From contig OZ037768.1 of NCBI GenBank assembly GCA_964035545.1, positions 12,606,175 through 12,670,174 on the forward strand: DNA of 64,000 nucleotides, in the 5' to 3' direction. The position numbers and the translations under genes are program-made. The notes under the pieces were generated by a model that was not told where the DNA came from, did no database searches, and worked only from the letters and a program-made list of their open reading frames with translations. Shown one piece after another: positions 52,101 to 61,670 of the stretch. The stretch comes from Bugula neritina (lineage: Eukaryota; Bryozoa; Gymnolaemata; Cheilostomatida; Bugulidae). Numbering within the stretch: the first letter of the stretch is position 1; the number at the start of each line of letters is the position of its first letter.

Positions 52101-53574
52101 GAGGGGGGAGTTGATCTGGGACACCCATAAGCAAGCTCACGCAGGAGCTAGCCGGGTGATCAGGTGTCTTCAACTCCAGTGGTTTTGGCCCGGTATGACC
52201 CGGGATGTCCGACTCCGGGTGCGGAAGTGCGAGGTGTGCCAAGCTAGCAAGCATGGCCGCCCCACTGAGACCGCAGGGAGGCGTCGCCTCCATGCCGGTC
52301 GTCCGTGGCGGGTGGTTGCTGTCGATCTGGTAGACCCCATGCCCACTACAGCGAGAGGTAATAACTGGGTACTGGTATTAACTGACCATTTCACGCAGTG
52401 GGCTGATGCACTGGCTATTCCAGATGCGTCGGCCCCCTCGGTGGCCAGAGCCTTGGATCAGCAGGTGTTCTGCTATTTCGGCTTGCCGGAGCAGATACAC
52501 TCTGACCAAGGCGCCCAGTTTCAGTCGCAACTTATGAGCGATCTCTGTAGGGTGTGGGGGGTAAACCAGAGTCGGACGACCCCGTATCACCCACAAGGGA
52601 ACGGGGTCGTGGAGCGGAACAACCGAATGCTAGGGGACTCTCTGAGAAGCCTGCTTATCGGTAGGAGCCAGGAAGAGTGGGACTTGGTGTTGCCGCAGAT
52701 CATGCGAGCGTACCGTAGTACCCCTCACTCCAGTACACTGGAGACCCCTAATTTTCTCATGCTGGGGAGAGAAACAAGGGTTCCTGAGCACGTAACCTAT
52801 CATGTTCCGACTCCCGAGAGCAATGTGGACAAGCTCGTAAAACGCATGGGGACGGCTCACGAGGTGCTACGTGAGCAGCAGTGGCAGGTCAGGAGTGGTG
52901 ACTCTGACGACCCACCTTTATACAAGGTGGGGGACTGGGTCTGGATGACCAGTCATCGCCGCAGGCGCGGACAGGCAGCCAAGTTGCAGCCGAAGTTCGT
53001 AGGTCCCTACTGTGTAATTGAGGTAATGCCAAACCATACATACAAAGTGGAACGGTCTGGACAAGTGTCGGTCCAGAACGAGGCACGGCTAAAACCTCAC
53101 TGGGCAAGTCCTGATGCGGCAGGTCAAGCACCTCCTCTCTTAGAGCCAGCTAGGCGCCCTCCTATGAGGGGGCGACCCATGGCGTATCGAGAGATTGAGG
53201 AGATACTGCCAGACCAGGACGGGGCGGCTGATGCGTCAGCCGACCAGCCCCAGCCTCCTCCACCCCAGGAAGAGGAGGCCGACACACCTGAAGACCTGTC
53301 AGAGCCAGCCCCACCACCTGTGGAGCCGGTCGACAGGCCCATCATTCCGGATGAGATGGAAATTCCTCAAATAATGAGGGAGAGGCAGCTGGGGGAGGGC
53401 CACCCGTACTGGTGGACCCCCCCCCCCGTACTGGCGACACCACCCGTGGTGGAAGAGTCACCAGTCGCAGCAAACTCCCCGGTACCGTTGGACCGTAGCC
53501 AATGTACCAGGGCGCCACCATCTTATTTAAAAGACTTCTTGTGTGACTTGGTCGACATGCACAGTATTCTGTAG
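49078..53574 (+). CDS. pol: Pol of element 1 (PR-RT-RNaseH-IN)
   Basis: 1,498 open codons, read as a Gag-Pol fusion by -1 frameshift; the ATG at 49,078 is probably not used. Aspartic protease: DTG at 174-176. Reverse transcriptase: about 465-645, with YLDD at 604-607. RNase H: about 745-865, with a DTDAS motif at 751-755. Integrase: an HHCC finger (H1017, H1021, C1051, C1054) and the catalytic triad D1083, D1143, E1179, a D,D-35-E spacing. A GPY/F motif is at 1,309-1,311. The last 170 residues are a proline/acid-rich tail ending in APPSYLKDFLCD; element 2 has a similar ending. No stops or frameshifts, so the enzymes may be active. Confidence 0.92.
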   Translation: MSPRQWEAVKQRRPTVTSAYRGPQFNPPRQRLRPPPHRVRRPPSPERQAPRRVSRPQGPPIPPAWALKNRFEGLLDEGVNDEWEHNRDFPRLPTRASVREFTRPPVCERDRDVPCPPMQRRRPPRNRKAQVHPQLHAHEVSPQETNRSVSAQPYGSSYFLPGKIAGKAATFLLDTGCTTNLLSRRLFDTLSARDRASLEPYEGEHGTLADGSCIPFYGVIQLTGRVRDQMISETFIVSQLKEDAILGMPFLKRHRCYIYFSKSAVVMAGRELACVDRFGRPLVGGVQVVQRCTVPGRSRATVRCRVNCREISELGVVEGALGGVQLANSPNRLDERGEFLVQCVNPFTEPVELPAGSLVGKFHSVQEEDVGPALETADDAQGVPTRDGRGPVPEHVAELYEDACDSCESKRERLEMARLLSEYKDVFSCGDHDMGLTKTVRHEIPLVARTVPIRQPTRRSGPEKEREVSRQVQDLLNRDLIELGHGAWSSPVVLVRKKDGSWRFCVDYRRLNSVTIQDAYPLPRIDESLDALAGSKFFSTLDLLSGYWQVPLSSEAQDKAAFITRDRLWKWKVLPFGLTSTTATFQRLMEQVLSGLHWKTLLIYLDDVIVISPDFDTHVSRLREVFDRLRAASLKLKPSKCALLQREVKYLGHVIGRDGVATDPEKVRAVRDWAVPVDLSELRAFLGLVGYYRQYIPDFAGIAQPLNRLTAKGVRWQWTQAEQKAFDHLKDRLVEAPILAYPDPAKEYILDTDASNHNVGAVLSQVQDGREVVVAYYSKALSAPEKNYCTTRRELLAVVKAVKHFRPYLYGRTFRLQTDHASLIWLCRRAEPSSQVARWLEILAEFSYRIEHRPGKKHGNADGLSRRQADGCKQCQNIERRDGGPPRSDVEAQLGKAGVYSWEEGQLLSESPNKAVNNLHANPTLLRNVRELCRLQSTLPGVVADLVRAKKEGRRPSEAEQRVKSTEFKYFCDRWDSLRFNSDGLLTITLAAGTNRSERERVVCPSALRGELIWDTHKQAHAGASRVIRCLQLQWFWPGMTRDVRLRVRKCEVCQASKHGRPTETAGRRRLHAGRPWRVVAVDLVDPMPTTARGNNWVLVLTDHFTQWADALAIPDASAPSVARALDQQVFCYFGLPEQIHSDQGAQFQSQLMSDLCRVWGVNQSRTTPYHPQGNGVVERNNRMLGDSLRSLLIGRSQEEWDLVLPQIMRAYRSTPHSSTLETPNFLMLGRETRVPEHVTYHVPTPESNVDKLVKRMGTAHEVLREQQWQVRSGDSDDPPLYKVGDWVWMTSHRRRRGQAAKLQPKFVGPYCVIEVMPNHTYKVERSGQVSVQNEARLKPHWASPDAAGQAPPLLEPARRPPMRGRPMAYREIEEILPDQDGAADASADQPQPPPPQEEEADTPEDLSEPAPPPVEPVDRPIIPDEMEIPQIMRERQLGEGHPYWWTPPPVLATPPVVEESPVAANSPVPLDRSQCTRAPPSYLKDFLCDLVDMHSIL
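49102..49108 (+). promoter_or_regulatory. -1 ribosomal frameshift site
   Basis: GTTAAAC placed as G TTA AAC in the gag frame, within the gag/pol overlap (49,078-49,126). Pol is in the -1 frame. The same heptamer is used as a slippery site in arteriviruses. GC-rich downstream sequence could form the stimulating structure, which I did not fold. Confidence 0.7.
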
Positions 53575-53815
53575 CATGGCGACATTCACAAAGAAGTTTG
53601 GGGGAGCGAGGTAATTGATAACAGGCGACCCAGTGGCAGATTGAATAGGTCAGCCGGGGGTCAGCAGAGCGTAGCCAACTCAACAGCGTATAGGGTGTTA
53701 CATAAGCACTCTAGTTGCGAGCGCTCTTTTCAATTACAGCTAGCAAACAGGCAGCACGTCTTTTGCAGTAAACAATTTGGCTATCTACGAGCCCTAAGAA
53801 AACAGCAGCATCATT
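53575..53815 (+). promoter_or_regulatory. pol-ORF3 junction with candidate splice acceptors
   Basis: Pyrimidine-rich AG sites (TTTTCAATTACAG at about 53,729-53,741 and TCTTTTGCAG near 53,768) lie just before the ORF3 start codon. They would suit splicing from a donor in the 5' leader, as retroviral env messages do; this is inference. Confidence 0.35.
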
Positions 53816-54998
53816 ATGTCTAATGCAGCAACTGTTTTGGGGGGTAAGTCTACTAGAAATTCTATAATAATTAATTAGAATTTACTCTGGTAGCGACAGC
53901 AGTCTCACTTTATCATAATGATAAAGTTGAAACTCCTGACATCAGACAATATTTGATAGTTAGAGTGGGACGGTCGACTCAGCTGATTATACAATCAGTG
54001 AGTGACAGACTGTGAGACTCGATTATCAATATCGTTTGGAACGGGAGTCCCACGCATAGAGTGTAATTCAAATGATACATGAATTTAAATACTCTATTGC
54101 AGGTGAGACTGGGCCTGTATCCGACGAGATACAGGCATTACTTGACACACCTACGACTAACTGGGACAGCATGTCAGAAGCAGGGGTAGACATGCTGTCC
54201 GACATACACTTATCGACACTTACGGACTCTCCGACAAACACCGACCGACATACTGTGATGCAGATGGACATAACTGACTTGACTGTCGCCAATGACAATA
54301 CTTTGGCACTGCCACAAGCCTTACTCCAACGGACTAACTGGATGACTCGACGGACTCGTACGCTGATTCAAGCACTAGTAGGGTCAGACGATAATAGACA
54401 ATGTACTGAGTGTAGACGAACACTATCCACTACCAAGAGACTTAAAATACATGTCCCCCAACATTTTACTGTGGCTTTCTGTCCCTGCGGAGTCCACCAC
54501 TTCTGCAGGGACACTATACTACGACATCAACGGACTCGAGACTGCTACATTGGACACTTATATGAAGTTGACGCGGACTCCTACACTGAGTTCAGGGATC
54601 TGATACTACCCCACGTGACCGACCCAGACCGACGACAGACTCTCCTAGACCACTTCCCCGCTACCCGACCTACAGTAGAGAGTGACTCTGATGCAGACCC
54701 CCAACCCTCTGAGACAACGACAACCTACCCTCCAGACGTAACCACTCAACCTCTACGCGTCATAGTAACCCGTACTGGACACGCTGTAACTAAGGACTCA
54801 CCACCCCCAACGACGACGATCTCCTATGTGCCCCGACACACCCACAAGAAGAGGAGGGGTGCTAGCAACACACCCCGAGATGACAGCGACCCTGACCAGT
54901 CCCTACTAACTAACATTAGGAAAGTGCAACGGCGTATGGCCCGCCTCAGTAAGGAACAGAAGCGAGCGGCCACCGAGCTGGCTAAGTTGCAGACCTGA
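53816..54998 (+). CDS. ORF3 of element 1: spliced zinc-finger protein
   Basis: Proposed exon 1 is 53,816-53,843 (nine codons plus one base) with donor GTAAGT. The intron is 53,844-54,102, ending TTGCAG. Exon 2 is 54,103-54,998. The join gives 307 residues in one frame. Without splicing, an ATG at 54,072 gives a frame of 308 codons. The middle has a classical C2H2 finger (C-x2-C-x12-H-x3-H). A second finger follows with the CPCG start and an H-x5-C end. Then comes a conserved GHLYEVD block. The N-terminus is acidic; the C-terminus is basic with a likely coiled coil. It is homologous to ORF3 of element 2. There is no signal peptide or membrane segment, so it is not an envelope protein. Nucleic-acid binding is likely; its role is unknown. 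Confidence 0.8.
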
Positions 54999-55264
54999 CT
55001 AGAGAAACGGCTGGCGAAGAAGTGATAGAAGTGCGGCCACCTACACACGTACCCCCCCCCCCATTCTGGCTAGTCAAGTAATGTAAATAGGTTTTATGGA
55101 CTACGGCGTGAAGACTCGTTTTATTATACTTATATTATTTACCCTGTATATATTTTTCTCTTGTTCAAGTGTGTACCTCTAGTTTTGTAAAAACCTATGT
55201 TATTTTAATCATTATTCGTGTGTTACTGTCATGTAAATATTAGGTATAGAGAGTACTTTTTGAT
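54999..55264 (+). other. 3' untranslated region of element 1
   Basis: Between the ORF3 stop and the polypurine tract. A C-run at about 55,052-55,061; no ORF. Confidence 0.5.
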
Positions 55265-55276
55265 AGGTGAGGAGAG
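55265..55276 (+). promoter_or_regulatory. Polypurine tract of element 1
   Basis: AGGTGAGGAGAG lies directly before the 3' LTR, the expected plus-strand primer. Confidence 0.75.
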
Positions 55277-55685
55277 TGTGATGGATTTTAGTAGTGCAAT
55301 TATTATTGTATTAATCGAAAAGGTTCACTCTATATGGTTTATTATATTGTGAGTTCGACTATGTCGGACTGTAGCTATGGACAGCAGTGGCACCATTAGT
55401 AACCACCAATCAGGACAGTCACACTAATTAATAGCAGGTGGAGCTAGCTACTCGTAGTTGCAGTGCGCTGAGTAGCTAGCCGGCAGAGCAGCTTGGGACT
55501 TCATTTAGAGTAGTTGTGTATTAAAGCTCACTAATTATGTAATCGTTTTTTATTCATGCTAGCAGTAAATAACCTTCGTGTATTTGTGTAAATAATAAAG
55601 TTATCTTAGTGTAAACAACCTGGTGCAGTGGCTTTGTTTAGGTAGACCCACACATAATAATAATGAACTGGCAAAATTTACTACA
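55277..55685 (+). repeat. 3' LTR of element 1
   Basis: 409 bases, TG...CA ends, aligned to the 5' LTR over its full length with the same hairpin and AATAAA signal but many point differences. It is followed directly by unit sequence equivalent to about position 994 of copy 1. Confidence 0.92.
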
Positions 55686-56015
55686 ATATAACAAGCAACT
55701 GTGACAAGACATGACAGTGACTCTAGCCAATCATCGCTATGAGAAATATGTAGTTTCAAAACAGTTGGAGTTATCCTTCCTCACCAAACGCAAAACAGCT
55801 TTCCAGCATGTGCAAACATGAAAGTACGTTTTTGCTTGCGCATCTAACAGACGCTAGTTGAGACATCCAAGCGTAGAAATACACAAACAATGTAAATTTA
55901 AAAACAAAATCACTCAACCATACACCACAACGACCTGATACGCGAAACAAATTTATAGTGGATAAAATGAATATAATATTATAAGTTTATTATATCCGAA
56001 ATAGTATCAATATAA
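55686..56015. repeat. Tandem unit copy 3, fold-back fragment
   Basis: Matches 994-1,335 of copy 1 (right arm of the fold-back repeat) and starts exactly at the 3' LTR edge. Confidence 0.7.
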
Positions 56016-56027
56016 AAAATATATATA

Positions 56028-56855
56028 GGAGTAACGGGGGGGGGGGCACAACGGTCATAGGGGTACAAAAAGCCGGCCAAATTGTGAGAGAACTTATTGA
56101 CTTAGAGCCGTGATTTTTTTTAATAAAAAGGTATTGACATAAATATACAGCCATTGTAGTTTCAACACTTGCAGAACATACGTGTTGAAAAGGCGAGTGA
56201 AAAACTGTTTTTACATAAATTTTGTAAAATTTTTAGGATGTCGTTAAAGGTTTATAACTTTTTACACTCAAAGGTAACAAGCCTAGATTTTACTGATATT
56301 GTTGCCATTGCTTTTCTCTACATTGCTTAACTAGTATAACAGCAAACTCTAAAATAAATTTCCCTTGAGGCACATTTGTGTTCAATTTGGCCACACGGGG
56401 CACAATGCGCCACGCTGACCGGGGCACAATGGGCCACCTGATTATTGTACCCTGATCACTGTTATTAGTTTGTTTGCCCAAAAAGTTGGTTGAAATGTTA
56501 CTAAAATCTATAGATATGGCCATTTCTGACTTTTTTTGTAAAATATCAAAGACATCATGGTAAGACTACAAAACTACAAAGTGAAGCTCTCCTAATATAT
56601 TATACATCTGGTGAGGTTAAAGCTATGCTATTTTATACATAATACAAAACACTCTGCTGTTGCTACTAGTAAATAGTCATGATATTCATTATACATTATA
56701 TCATTGAGGGAGCATACATGTATTTGACTAAAATAAATTGTGATTTGCTCATTTGCTTCCCCCTCTCCCTATTGAACTAGTAACTTGAAAAACAGACAAA
56801 TGAGAGCACAAAATGCAAAAGTCAGCCCGTTGTGCCCCCCCCCCCCTGTTACTCC
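56028..56855. mobile_element. G-rich-TIR MITE, complete copy
   Basis: 828 bases with inverted ends GGAGTAAC followed by a G-run (11 G) and GCACAACGG at the left, complemented at the right, and TA at both flanks (56,026-56,027 and 56,856-56,857). It contains a 77-codon minus-strand frame (56,290-56,523) shared with the truncated copies at 6,882 and 30,118. That frame has no recognised domain and is probably not a protein. Confidence 0.75.
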
Positions 56856-57002
56856 TATATATATAATTGAGAAAAGAGCAATTTTAATTAGATGTTGTTT
56901 TATTGTGCTACTAGTATTTTCATGCCTCTTCTGCACTCCTCAGGCACAATATTGATGGATTCAAGTTTTCTCTACATCATGTACTCTAGCTGTTATATAA
57001 TC

Positions 57003-57275
57003 TTTCGTGTCTAAGCATTACTTATGCTAATATAGTAGTACATTCTCTGGCTCATGGTTTGAAACCAATTAAAGATTACCTACCACTCAAAACTAATCCA
57101 AACTTCCTTATCTCAATATCTGTTTACCCACAAACAATTACAATAACAATTACAAAACATTGGAATACTCACAGACATAAACAGTGATGAAACCCTAAAC
57201 CCTAGACTTCCAACCTGAAACCTTAAACCTCTAACCTACAACCGTTAAACCTCCCATCTCACAAATCATAAACCC
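57003..57275. repeat. Dispersed repeat, right copy
   Basis: Close match to 47,083-47,350, with small indels. Confidence 0.7.
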
Positions 57276-57277
57276 AA

Positions 57278-59400
57278 AATTTTCTGCTCCTGTATCTTTA
57301 TATATACAGGGTTTATAGGAAAAAAGCCATTATTTTAGGCACATATTGTCACTCACTTTTTCTCTTCTGACGTGTTTAATGCTCAATAAAGCATATTACA
57401 ATAATACTAAATTTACTAATATAACACCAGATTCTTTACATTCAAAGAAAACAAATCAACACCTATTGTGTGAGATAGTTATGCTGGTACAGGGGGTGGT
57501 AGCAGTGATCCCTTTTTTTGTTCAACTTCTGTTTTTTGGCAGAATGAACATGATTTACATTCCTCCTCTAGAAGGTTTCAATAGAGACTGTTAAGTACAA
57601 CGAACATATCTTTCTAATGCAGCTGGCAGCTACAATCAGTTGTGCATAACTTTAGTAGACATTTTCCAGCTACATTTAATTGAGATTATTGTTATTAATA
57701 AATGTTACTCTGGTTATGTTTAAAATCCAATGTAATTATAACAGGTGCTTAAGCACACTGTATGCTAATATTATAATTACATTGCTATGAATATATCGCA
57801 ATTAAATAGATTGTCATTACATATTAAACACAACAACTTTATAATTGTATTCCTTGGAGCAATAACTCCTAAAAATACTTCACAATTACCTATGTATATA
57901 AATACTGAGTGGTGCCATCACACTTAGAGAATCATAACTAATTTATCAAATCAAGATTTGCCAAGCAGATATCTTTTGATAATTATAATAACTCTGCTAC
58001 ACAAACTGAAAAATTTATTTTCATCAGTTTAGAAAGCACAAACTATTTGTTTTCAATTATTGATTTTGTTTGAGAAATTAGACTGACATTTTCAATTTCA
58101 GACATGTTTGTCACTATAATAGCTGTTTTAGAATTTTCTATAATCATACTTATCCATGACTGGTGTTTGGTATTAAATATAATTAGTGTGCTTCACTGCA
58201 TGTACTCATTAACAATACATGCAAAAGTCAATTATGTAAAAATCTCAATGAGCAGGAAAGGTTGATTTGGTGTACATTTATTTATTGAACAAAAAACAGT
58301 TCATCCATAAATATTGTAAAGCGGAAAAGAAACGCTATGCTGCTGTATAAATAAATAGATAACCAGATGTATACAACTTTACAGCAAGTGATTTCAATAG
58401 ACAATTAACATCATCTTAGAAAAGCTAAGGTTAGCTATTGTATCTTAAAAACAGGAATAAAATTATCGTTGTTTGCTAAAATGCTGCTGAGTAAATTGCT
58501 TTACAACAATAAATTGCAAATATTTCTACAATGTCAAATGTGTTTCCCATATCAAAGCAAACCCAAAAGTAAGTGAAGTTGAACTTGGACAATGCAAACG
58601 TAAAGACATGCAAAATTTGTCAATTTATCAAAAGTTTTAAGTCAGATTAATGGTTCTAGCAATCAGCCTAATGAAAAATAATGTCATGTTTTCAATGTAA
58701 TATAAGTTAAAGAGTATATTATATTCATCTAGGCTTGAAGTACAAGAGTGTTTTCACACTGAAAAAGAAAAAGACCATTCCGGCTGTTTACAGCACAACT
58801 GATTGTCAGAAGAATGTCAACTTTGACAATTTATATAGAAACAAAAATTCTGGAATTACTAAGTATAAGTTTAGTATTTGACTTTTCAGGTCCTCCATTA
58901 GAATGGAGTAACACCAGTGCATCTAAGTATGGAAAAAGATCACATCTCTGTAGAAGAGATCCTGTTAAAGTATGGTGCTAATCTTTTCTCAACTTCCAGA
59001 GCCGGTTGTTCTTCAGCTGACAGACATAGTGGTCAGGTAAATAATTATTGTAAAATCTTTGTCAAAAACTGAAGCAGAAGTTTGGTTAATATACCACTGC
59101 TATAGTACATTTTAGGATGGATTAACCCCAATGCACCTGTGCATGCAGAAAAACCATGTTCTCATAGCAGAGATCCTGTTGAAGTATGGTGCTAGTCTAT
59201 CCTCAACTGCCAGAACGGGTTGTTCTTCAGCTGACAGACATAGTGGTCAACTTAATATGATCAATTTTCTTCCAAAATATGAAGCAGAAGGAAATCTTAA
59301 AGTTTTTAGCATGAAGATAGATAGAAAATTGGTAAGTTTTCCAAGATTGCATGGCCAGATTCCATGCTCCCACAAATTTGAAGCATAGATCATGTTTCTT
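57278..59400. repeat. Tandem unit, further right fragment
   Basis: Matches 1,610 to about 3,840 of copy 1, and closer to copy 1 than to copy 2: for example the 82-codon frame at 57,346 is intact, as at 1,678. It ends near the 3' LTR of element 2. Confidence 0.85.
58738..59335 (+). pseudogene. Ankyrin pseudo-exons, copy 3
   Basis: Same order as 3,064-3,840: the linker-like exon (from about 58,738, GTATAAG donor near 58,868), an ankyrin D piece ending before GTAAAT (about 59,037), then a second D piece from about 59,117. The last piece reads on to a GTAAGT donor at about 59,332. Individual exons look spliceable, but no complete gene is present. Confidence 0.6.
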
Positions 59401-59445
59401 GCAATAATGTTGAGCTATTGTTATAGTTTTCAGATTTAGGGTTGA

Positions 59446-59724
59446 TGTGTCACCAAGAGAGTCTATTTATCACTAGAGAAACTTCACCGAGTTAAGTCGA
59501 GTAGATATCGTTATATTTTAATACAAGAATACATAATAAAATCTAATGTACAACAGTAATGATACGCACGTCTATTTAATTTACAGCACTATCCTCAACT
59601 GAGCTAGTAGCGCAAAGCGGCTACTATTACTTATAAAACAGCCTAGCTAATTGGCTAATACATTGTTCCGGGTCAATACGCAACCTTGCGTATTGTGTTG
59701 CTGGTAGCTCCACGAGCCACCACA
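59446..59724 (-). repeat. 3' LTR of element 2
   Basis: About 279 bases, bounded by TGTGTCACC (plus-strand left edge) and CCACCACA (right edge), so TG...CA on the minus strand, directly after the polypurine tract. The left edge is inferred from the terminal CA rule, as the 5' LTR is outside the window. Confidence 0.6.
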
Positions 59725-59736
59725 CTGCCCCCTCCA
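59725..59736 (-). promoter_or_regulatory. Polypurine tract of element 2
   Basis: Minus-strand TGGAGGGGGCAG abuts the TGTGG start of the LTR. Confidence 0.75.
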
Positions 59737-59991
59737 GCAGAAAGCCCACTTTCTGATAAAATAAAATTCACATAAAAAAACGTATACTTCGTTGTGGGGG
59801 GGTAAGAGAACAGTATAAAAGTATATACAAAAAAACAACAACTGATAAAATATACAGGTATATATAACGTGCACAATAAGTAATAAGTAAGAGAAGGTCC
59901 TATCTACATGTAGAGTACGTGCCACCATTACGATAAGGAATGCCACAGAGAGGTAGGGGAAGAGTAGTATGGAATTGTAGGTAGACTCAAG

Positions 59992-61121
59992 TTAACTGCG
60001 GGCCGCACGCTTCATGCGTTTAATAGACTCCTGTAAATATTTGAGTTCACTGGATGCAGCCTGCACCCGTGGGGCCAGTCTGTACACTTCTTGCTCCAAG
60101 TCGTGTGCCCTAGCTTCTACTTCACGTAGGTTGCGGGCCCAGGGGGACGAGCGAGAGGAAGTCGGCTGTCTGTGTCTTTTCCGCTCGGAGGATGGAAGGG
60201 GAGGAGGGAGTGTATACGCATTTGTGTCTACCCTCTGTAGTACGACACGAGGAAAGGTATGCGGCATGCGTAGAGGACTGTGAAGTGGAGAGTTAGTAGA
60301 CTGTGTAGGTTTATCTGCGGCTCCAGAGATGATGGGTCGCGGGGAAGGGAAGCCTTGCTCTAGGCGAGATAGCCGAGCTGAGTCAGTGATGAGTGGTTTG
60401 ATGGCGTTGAAAAAGGCAGGATAGGATGATTCGTCTACTTCATAAACATGCCCTTGATAACACTGCATAGTACGTTGGTGCCGCAATAGGTAATCACGAT
60501 TGTAGCTATATTCTCCGCAAGGGCAGAAAGTGGTGATGTAGTGCTGCGGCAAGTGTACTTTTAGTCTGCGGTGGGTTGTGAATCGCTGCTGGCAGAGGTT
60601 GCATTCACGATTACTCTCACCTCCTTGATGGGTCCTGATTTCTCTCTCTGTGGCAGGGGTAATCCAGTTGGAGGTTGCTTCCAACTGGGGTGGCAGTTGC
60701 CTTGTTGTAGAAGTTGTTGGGGCCGGCTCTGGGTCCCACGCCATCTCTAGAGAAGGCATGCCCGGAGAGACGGGCGCGAGTGTGTCTACAAAAGTAGAAT
60801 TATTGTTAGATCGCGGTGGATCTTTACAACATAATTCTAGTGACTGTCGACCGTTGCTAGTCTGAGAGTCACAGCTTTTGGAATGCACTCGAGGAACTGA
60901 TGAATCATGTGTGGACTGACCAAGAACAGTGTCTAGCTCCAGGTCTAACAGACCGTCGGCCATTACAGTGTCTTCATCGTCAATCACATGAAACGTGGTT
61001 CCCAGTAATTCTGATTCAATCTGCTGAATTAGTTCAGAATTTACTGGCATCGAGCCCGTTTCCATGAATAGGAATACAAGACTTATACTGGCTTACCTGG
61101 GAACTCAGTATTAATGTCCAT
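59992..61121 (-). CDS. ORF3 of element 2: spliced zinc-finger protein
   Basis: Proposed exon 1 is 61,121-61,097 (eight codons plus one base) with donor GTAAGC. The 53-base intron is 61,096-61,044, ending GCCAG. Exon 2 is 61,043-59,992. The join gives 358 residues. Intron phase (1) and position relative to the start match element 1. Domains: acidic N-terminus; a C2H2 finger (C-x2-C-x12-H-x3-H); a second CPCG...H-x5-C finger; a GHVYEVD block; a Pro/Ser-rich stretch; and a basic, probably coiled-coil C-terminus. Unspliced, an ATG at 61,065 gives 357 codons. Identity to the element-1 protein is concentrated in the finger block, as expected under selection. Not envelope-like. Confidence 0.8.
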
Positions 61122-61670
61122 ACTCAACGTTCTTGGTAAGGTTGGAGCTGGTTGTGAGATACGTCTGCCTTTGGCGATGTCAGCATAAGAAAAGGCTGAG
61201 CATCGTTTCTGAGGCACGAGGTCGGAACTATTTGCTTTACGTGCATTAATTCCTCCCACTATTCCGCCCTCGCAAAAGTTGATATTTGCGTGGGGTTCAC
61301 AACTCCAACATTTTATCGTACGGTTTTCCCCTAGACTTTCATGTGCGCCGCTTCTAATGCAGTCACATACGAAGTCTTTCAAATACGGTGGGGGTTTCCT
61401 TGTACGCTGTCCCCTTTCTAGGTGGGGTGACACGCTTGCCGGTTCGTTAGTAGGGGCCTCTAATGGCATCTCTACTTCACCGTTAGCGGTCAGCTCTTCT
61501 TGTTCTCCGGATGGAGCCCCTCCCTCCGTGGGGGTTTGCACTTCCGGAACCAGCTCGGTTTCTGGAAGTGATGGAATTAGACTTGGCGGTGGCGAACACG
61601 CTTCTGTTGACAAAAGCTGCCGCTCCTCTCTCACCAAGTTTTCCTCCCGCGGTATGACCACTTCGTATTC
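61083..61670 (-). CDS. Pol C-terminal tail of element 2, out of frame with pol
   Basis: A frame of about 190 codons directly after the pol stop at 61,669, in another frame. It contains PPPYLKDFVCD, the counterpart of the last residues of element 1 pol, so the tail was probably one reading frame with pol until an indel near 61,680. Beyond that motif it continues for about 80 residues and overlaps ORF3 exon 1 in the same frame. Confidence 0.6.
   Translation of the reverse strand, partial: EYEVVIPREENLVREERQLLSTEACSPPPSLIPSLPETELVPEVQTPTEGGAPSGEQEELTANGEVEMPLEAPTNEPASVSPHLERGQRTRKPPPYLKDFVCDCIRSGAHESLGENRTIKCWSCEPHANINFCEGGIVGGINARKANSSDLVPQKRCSAFSYADIAKGRRISQPAPTLPRTLSMDINTEFPGKPV

Larger units (their letters stand above)
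47793..55685 (+). mobile_element. Ty3/gypsy LTR retrotransposon, element 1 (complete)
   Basis: A 7.9-kb element in the order 5' LTR, primer-binding site, gag, -1 frameshift, pol (PR-RT-RNaseH-IN), spliced zinc-finger ORF3, polypurine tract, 3' LTR. Integrase after RNase H places it in Ty3/gypsy. It has a GPY/F motif but no chromodomain was recognised. The GC content of its genes is clearly higher than that of the flanks. The two LTRs differ at roughly 25-30 of 410 positions, and no target duplication is visible (flanks AATAC and ATATA), yet pol is fully open. Confidence 0.92.

Noticed and set aside
49134-53683. Antisense ORFs opposite pol of element 1
   Set aside because: Shadow frames of a GC-rich coding region; no domains.
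53816-54998. ORF3 as an envelope gene (endogenous retrovirus)
   Set aside because: No signal peptide, membrane helix or Cys-rich ectodomain; it has zinc fingers and a basic coiled-coil tail instead.
57190-57205. Telomere-like CCCTAAACCCTA
   Set aside because: Only about two units long, and the matching repeat at 47,260 has a diverged form; not a telomeric array.
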